A stretch of 64,000 nt of DNA from Notamacropus eugenii (lineage: Eukaryota > Chordata > Mammalia > Diprotodontia > Macropodidae), in NCBI RefSeq assembly GCF_028372415.1, contig NC_092873.1, positions 352,139,890 to 352,203,889 on the forward strand. Direction: 5' to 3'. The notes below the pieces were generated by a model. The model saw only the letters and a program-made list of their open reading frames with translations. It searched no databases and was not told where the DNA came from. A program made the position numbers and the translations under genes. Every line of letters begins with the position of its first letter. Position 1 is the stretch's first letter. This document shows positions 59,280 through 64,000 of this stretch, piece after piece.

Positions 59280-59530
59280 AAGAGGCAGCTGGGAAGCTCC
59301 ATGGATACAGCAGTTGAACCTGAAGTCAGAAGCCCTGAGTTCAAATCCAGCCTCAGACACTTACTAGATGTGTAACCCTGCAGAAGTCAATTAATCTCTG
59401 TTAGTCTTTCGGTTTCTCCACTTGTAAAATGTAAAATGGGGTTAATAATAGCACCTGCCTCCCAGGATTGTTGTGAGAGACAAAATGAGAGAATATTTGC
59501 AAAGTGCTATATAAATGCTAGCTATTATAA
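59280..59530 (+). mobile_element. CORE-SINE (Ther-1/MIR-like tail), sense
   Basis: AGAGGCAGCTGGGAAGCTCC, GAGTTCAAATCCAGCCTCAG, GGATTGTTGTGAGAGACAAA and AAGTGCTATATAAATGCTAG. Nearly complete. Confidence 0.85.
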
Positions 59531-61834
59531 ATGGTATTCTTCCAACAACCCTGTGAGTTCTGGGTCCTAGGTCCATGAACCAAGGAAAATGATGCCTGAT
59601 CAAGCATTACAAATATAGTGTGTTAAAACAACATCATCATAAGACAATATAATAAGTATTACTTTATTATTGATGATTTCCCCTCGGAAGAAAGAATTAG
59701 GTGTCCTGGAAATAAAATACTTCCAGCATCCAGGACCTTTGTCTTACTGGATCTTAGCTTTTCAGGTCTAATCTACTTAAGAAACTATGATCCAACCCTG
59801 CTACTGACTAGTGGACATTATCAGGGATGTTGGTGGTAGAAAGAAATCCTCAAAGTTCTTCTTTAATCTCTCACCCCAAGCATACAAAGTCCTTCCTTCC
59901 CCATCATCATTTGGCCATGTGGCTTTTGTTTTTCTTAAGCAAAAACCACAGATGCTTCTGAAGCCTTCCCATCCTTCCCCTGGTGGGGAGGGAGTATCTG
60001 ATTCAATCATATACTCTTTGCTTTGGCTTTTCAGTTTCCCCTTTCTTTATTCCTGATGGGCATCCCTGATGCCAGACCTAGTCTGGGATATTAGCTCAGT
60101 TTCAGCCAGCCCATCCATAAATAACCACTTGTCAGGGATTTTAATGGAAAACTCCTCTCTAAGCTGTAAATCTTGGCCTCTCAGTCCTATACCCCCCACC
60201 TTCATTTCCATCACAATATCACTCCATTGGGAGCAAAGACTGAAGCTGCACAGATTGGAAGGACACTGGGGAGGGAGGTAAAATAAAGATGCAGAAGGTT
60301 GGGAGGGGGTAAGCCTAGAACAATTGCTCTTTCTGAAGCATCTGCTGGGTGGCCAGTTGATGATGGTCACCTGGGTCTCTTCTGCTTCTCTTCTTCCCAT
60401 CTCCCTCCCCTTTCCAGGATGGGAAGGTTGGGGGTGGTAGTGGTAAGGGCAGTTTAGCCAGTAGCCTGAGGCAGCAATGGGGAGAATGGCTTCTGGGTGA
60501 GTAGCAGATGTGTAGATAGTTCTACTTTGGGCCCTCTGTTCATCCTATAGTAAATTTCAAAGCCATGTGGCAAAGAGCTTTAATGTCTATGGGAAAAACT
60601 GTGTCCTTGCCTCTAGCACCTGGTTTTTTTTTTTTAGCAGATGAGGCTCCTGGTCCTAGAGATGGTGATGGTGGTGATGATGGGGTGGGGGATTTCTCCC
60701 GTACCCCAAAAGAAGCTGTTCTTGTGAGGGTGCTGTTTTACTTTATTTTACTTAATCTTATTTATTTACTTTATTTAATTTATCAGTCAAGGCCTTCCCA
60801 ATTCATCTATTCAAAGATCTCCTCCTCTAGGAAGTCTCCCTTGATATGCAGTCCATTCCAACACTGACTTTTCTTCCACTTTCTAACACAAACTTCTAGT
60901 TGCCTATGGGACATTTCCATCTGGATATTTCACTGACTCCCTCAAACTTAATATGTGCCCCCAAACCACGTTCATTATTTACCCCAGTTCAATTCAATAA
61001 ACATTTGGTAAGTACCCACTATGTACACAGCACTGTGCTAGATCACACAGATGTGAAAACAAAAAAGAAACAGTCAAGAATCTGAAATTCTCCTGGATTA
61101 TCCTTATCTGTGATCTTCTATTCTGGTCAGTGGCTTCATCATTTAGTGTGCCATATTTGAAAACTTATTCAGGAGTTCTTAGCCTTAGGTTGGTGAAATT
61201 GTTTTAAAAACATTTCAATAGCTATGTTTCAATATGTGACTGATCTCCTTTGTAGTCCTATGCATTTTATTTTGTGCATAATATTAAAGATATTATTCTG
61301 AGAAGAGGTCCCAAGGGGTTCATGGCACAAAAAAAAGTTTAAGAACCTCTGCCTTATGTTTAACTTTAGTTCTTCCATCTCCTCCCATGTCCCTCTCGGT
61401 TTTAGCTTGACTGATCTTTCAAATGCAAGGTTGCCTCTATCTTTTTATCACCATCCTCCCTCCCAGCCTTCAGCCCAGTTTACTGATTACTAGATAATTA
61501 TTTTATCTGGATGTGATAGCTTCTAAACTTGTCTTTTTGCCTTCCCTCTTTCACTGTCCAATTCATTCATCCTACCACTGCTAGATTAATCTCCCCCCTG
61601 CATCAATTTGATTATATAATCTCTCTGTTCAAAATTTCTCTTTAATATCTATGACAAAAAAAGGACTATTCTGCTTGGCCTAGGAGGGTAGAAAGAAATA
61701 GAAACATGCAATGGATGGAAATTACAGGGAGGCACATTTTTTGGGGTTTAACGTAAAGAGTGGCTTCCTCATAATTAGAGTTAGTGTAACATCTAGTTCC
61801 CCAATATACTGTGAATTCCAGGAGGACAAGGCTG

Positions 61835-62060
61835 AGTCTGTTCAGTCCTGTCTGACTCCATTACCCCATTTGGGGTTTTCTTGGCAAAGATACAGGAGTG
61901 GTTTGCCATTTCCTATAGATGAGGAACTGGGGCAAACAGGGTTAAGTGATTTGCCTAAGGTCACACAGTTATTAAGTATCTGAGGCTGGTTTTGGACTAG
62001 CAACAGGAGTCTTCCTGACTTGAGGCCTGGCACTCTTTCTACTGTACCACTTAGCTATCC
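61835..62060 (-). mobile_element. CORE-SINE with RTE-type tail (Mar-1-like)
   Basis: TCTGTTCAGTCCTGTCTGAC, CCCCATTTGGGGTTTTCTTG, GGTCACACAGTTATTAAGTA and TTTCTACTGTACCACTTAGC. Confidence 0.85.
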
Positions 62061-62275
62061 CATGATCTAAACTTTTAATTTTCCCCAAACACCTTATGAT
62101 TTGGTGGAGAGCACCAAACTTGGCATCAGAAATCTGAGTTAGAGTTCTTCTCCTGGCTCCTCATCTGTAAACAGAGCTGAAGAATAAAATATGGTGAAAA
62201 CCAAGTGTATCTTCAGGGCAGTGATTTAATCTTGTAGTAAGTAGGTAATTTGTAAAACTTAAACCATTAACTTTA

Positions 62276-62456
62276 TGATAGATAGATGGATGAGTGATGG
62301 AGAGATGGATAGATAGATGGATAGATAAGATGGAGGAATGGATATGATAGATAGATGGAGGAAAGATAGGGAGAGGAAGAGGAGAAGGAGGAGAAAGGAA
62401 AATGAGAGAAGAGGGAGAGACAAAGAGATAGAGACAGAGACAAAGAGAAAGAGAGA
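62276..62456 (+). repeat. (GATA/GATG)n grading into (GA)n-rich tract
   Basis: Degenerate GATA and GATG units to about 62360, then purine-rich GAGA sequence to 62456. Confidence 0.9.
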
Positions 62457-62459
62457 CGT

Positions 62460-62565
62460 TTAGTAAGGCTTATTATGTGCCGGGTACGATGCTAAATTTT
62501 GGGATTACAAATATGAGCAAACAAGACGGATTCTGTCCTCAAAGAATTTATATTTTAACAGAGTA
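62460..62565 (+). repeat. Old interspersed repeat fragment
   Basis: TTATTATGTGCCGGGTACGA, GGGATTACAAATATGAGCAA and CTCAAAGAATTTATATTTTA follow the widespread 'size-of-range, tally, add' style mammalian repeat seen also at 52325-52430, 53250-53370 and 60985-61070. Family not assigned. Confidence 0.45.
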
Positions 62566-62802
62566 AATCAACGCATAGAGGGGAAAGCATGATTGGAGGA
62601 TGTTTGCTGGAATGCGATTGCTGTCCGAAAAAAGTATAATTAATAATTAATAATAATAATAGAAACGTAAAGCGCTATAGCTGCTTAACCTATTGCCATC
62701 CGTCTTCCTCCACGGCCTTGGCTAAGACTGCCCTACTTTGTGTTGGCCCATCTAAGGGGAGGGTCAAGGTTGGCTACATCACAATGTACGGAGGATGGCG
62801 TC

Positions 62803-62803
<1 letters not shown>

Positions 62804-62833
<30 letters not shown>
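62804..62833 (+). repeat. C30 homopolymer
   Basis: Thirty consecutive cytosines about 60 bp upstream of the second CpG island. Its length is doubtful in any sequencing technology. Confidence 0.9.
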
Positions 62834-62884
62834 AGAAAAAGAAATGTGCATTCCAGGCTGGGAACTTATTTACGCTTTTGCATT

Positions 62885-63480
62885 GGGTGGCATATCTGAA
62901 TATTCCGACCCAGCACGCTGATTGGCTGAGCGCCAAGCCCTGGCCCGGACCCGCCTCCCCAACTCCCGCTACCTTAGCCGGTCTCGCGCTTGCGTACCCG
63001 GATTCTTCGCTCCCCAGAAATGCGACTGGACCTGGGATACAGCCTTCTTTCTTCGCTCGCGCTGGTTCTCGAGGGCTCTGCGTCCTGGCGTCTCCCGGGA
63101 CAACCCTCGGTCTCTCCCCAAGGGGAAGAAGAGGGCGGTTAATTTATTGGGAAAGGCGGTGTGGAGGAAGGGCCAATCTAGAGCTCGAGATCTGGCTCAT
63201 TCCAAAGCCAAGCTCCGGCCCACCCGAAGTTGCGGCGACCGCAAAGTGGGTTTGGGGCTGGCACTGGGGCACAATGATAGCCTGCAGTCCATGGAGTGGG
63301 AGAGGGAGGCAGCGTCCACTTTGACCGAGAGCGATACGGACAGCGGAATGGGGGCGAGCGGAGGCATGAAGAGCCGTGGGTAAGAGTGCCCGCTGCCCAC
63401 CCTTCTCTGCCCTGGATGTCCCTGCTGCAGCCCACCGTGCTCCCATCCCACCACGTCCTGATTGTGCGCCCTCCAAGCTC
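62885..63480 (+). promoter_or_regulatory. CpG island and promoter of the plus-strand gene
   Basis: This is a GC/CpG-rich block with an inverted CCAAT box (ATTGG, 62921-62925), a second CCAAT at 63173-63177 and an RFX X-box-like site at 63090-63104. It precedes the ATG at 63291. The transcription start cannot be fixed. The frame upstream of the ATG happens to stay open for over 350 bases, so a longer N-terminus is possible but has no better ATG. Confidence 0.7.
63291..63379 (+). CDS. TTLL6: First coding exon of a plus-strand gene, probably TTLL6
   Basis: ATG in context TCCATGG opens MEWEREAASTLTESDTDSGM, then GASGGMKSR, and the exon ends at CGTGG before the strong donor GTAAGAGT (29 codons plus two bases). 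It sits in a CpG island. As I recall it, in human TTLL6 is divergent from CALCOCO2 with about 14 kb between; here the distance from 49.24 kb is the same and the orientation fits. TTLL6 polyglutamylates ciliary tubulin. The catalytic domain is beyond the window and the N-terminus is not conserved enough for me to confirm by sequence. Identity therefore rests on synteny. Confidence 0.5.
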
Positions 63481-64000
63481 CGTTCCAGCCCCCCAAACTC
63501 GTGCAGCCAGCCCCCCTTGGCATACCTCATTCCTCATTGTAAACGGACTCCCAAACTTACCAGTCTGGCTCCTGATTCTCTACACTAACTCCTAAATCTC
63601 ACCCTCACTTCACTCTTGGTACCCCTACTTTGCTCTCCATTTCTGTAGACTCTTTAAAATATACGTGTCTGGCCCTCTTCCTCTCCACATGCCCTTTCTT
63701 GACCCAGCCCCCATCCCTTTCTCTGAGCTTCAGTCTTCTCATCTGTAAAATGAGGAAAACGCTTCCAACTCTGTGAACTATGATAACTAAGAACCTCTAG
63801 CTTCCTTCCAAGACTTTCCAGATTTTCCCATTCTACCACAGAATAGGGCTTCTGGTACCATGCGTTCCTCAAGAGTCTGAGTCCAAGTATTCTATGTCCA
63901 GAGACCTCTTTGCAACAATACCTACTCTCATTTCTTTGAAGGAACCTTCCCAGAAAGGGAACTTTAGACCTTCTTCAGTACTCCCTTATCTCCTCCCTGG
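63380..64000 (+). other. Start of intron 1 of the plus-strand gene
   Basis: CpG content falls off quickly after 63480. A partial MIR-like tail is visible at about 63725-63790 (CATCTGTAAAATGAGG). No further exon is seen before the window ends. Confidence 0.4.

Larger units (their letters stand above)
49460..62800. other. Intergenic spacer between the CALCOCO2 and putative TTLL6 promoters
   Basis: No supported gene. SINEs, microsatellites (52.7, 53.4, 58.7, 62.3 kb), a probable degraded LTR element at 53.5-55.2 kb and an L1 tail at 57.7 kb are present. Unannotated stretches such as 51.0-52.3 kb are AT-rich single-copy-looking sequence in which I see nothing. Confidence 0.65.

Noticed and set aside
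62740-63595. Several open frames of 99-194 codons on both strands around the second CpG island
   Set aside because: Only the frame containing the ATG at 63291 ends at a strong splice donor. The others are CpG-island frames, one of them read through the C30 run.

Overview
This is ordinary mammalian nuclear DNA, almost certainly marsupial. It is AT-leaning and CpG-poor outside two sharp CpG islands. It is packed with 5'-truncated L1 3' ends, CORE-SINEs with either an RTE/BovB-type tail (Mar-1-like) or a MIR/Ther-1-type tail, one non-autonomous hAT family in three copies, and microsatellites. I cannot name the species from sequence alone. There is no bacterial-type gene organisation and no CRISPR. 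Most open frames longer than 60 codons are chance frames inside repeats or CpG islands.

The one well-resolved gene is CALCOCO2 (NDP52), the selective-autophagy receptor, on the minus strand from about 49.24 kb (5') to about 19.62 kb (3'). Intron-exon junctions can be followed base by base. There is a non-coding first exon in a CpG island (donor at 49241/49240) and a first coding exon at 40455-40645. The SKICH domain lies in the exons at 40.5, 33.8 and 33.4 kb, followed by the LC3-interacting ILVV motif. Coiled-coil exons lie at 31.2, 30.0, 29.3, 28.5, 28.1 and 25.0 kb. A galectin-8-binding-like exon is at 22.6 kb, a 29-bp micro-exon at 21.5 kb, and a terminal exon with two C2H2 zinc fingers at 20.6 kb. 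The inferred full-length product is 469 residues (human canonical: 446). Two further minus-strand exons at 26.2 and 25.8 kb splice in frame and end at a stop followed by two AATAAA signals. They look like an alternative 3' end giving a 408-residue form without galectin-8 motif or zinc fingers.

Region by region: 1-19.6 kb is intergenic repeat-rich DNA downstream of CALCOCO2, with nested insertions at 8.3-10.4 kb and LTR fossils. 19.6-49.3 kb is CALCOCO2. 49.4-62.8 kb is intergenic and repeat-rich. At 62.9-63.4 kb a second CpG island carries a plus-strand first coding exon (63291-63379, donor GTAAGA). By position and divergent orientation about 14 kb from the CALCOCO2 promoter, as I recall the human 17q21.32 arrangement, this should be the 5' end of TTLL6, a ciliary tubulin polyglutamylase. 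The remaining bases to 64 kb would be its first intron.

The most interesting observations are the alternative C-terminus of CALCOCO2, a probable GC-AG intron after the 28.1-kb exon, a complete first zinc finger where human NDP52 has a degenerate one, and a paired ISRE-like element in intron 1. I found no convincing wholly new system.
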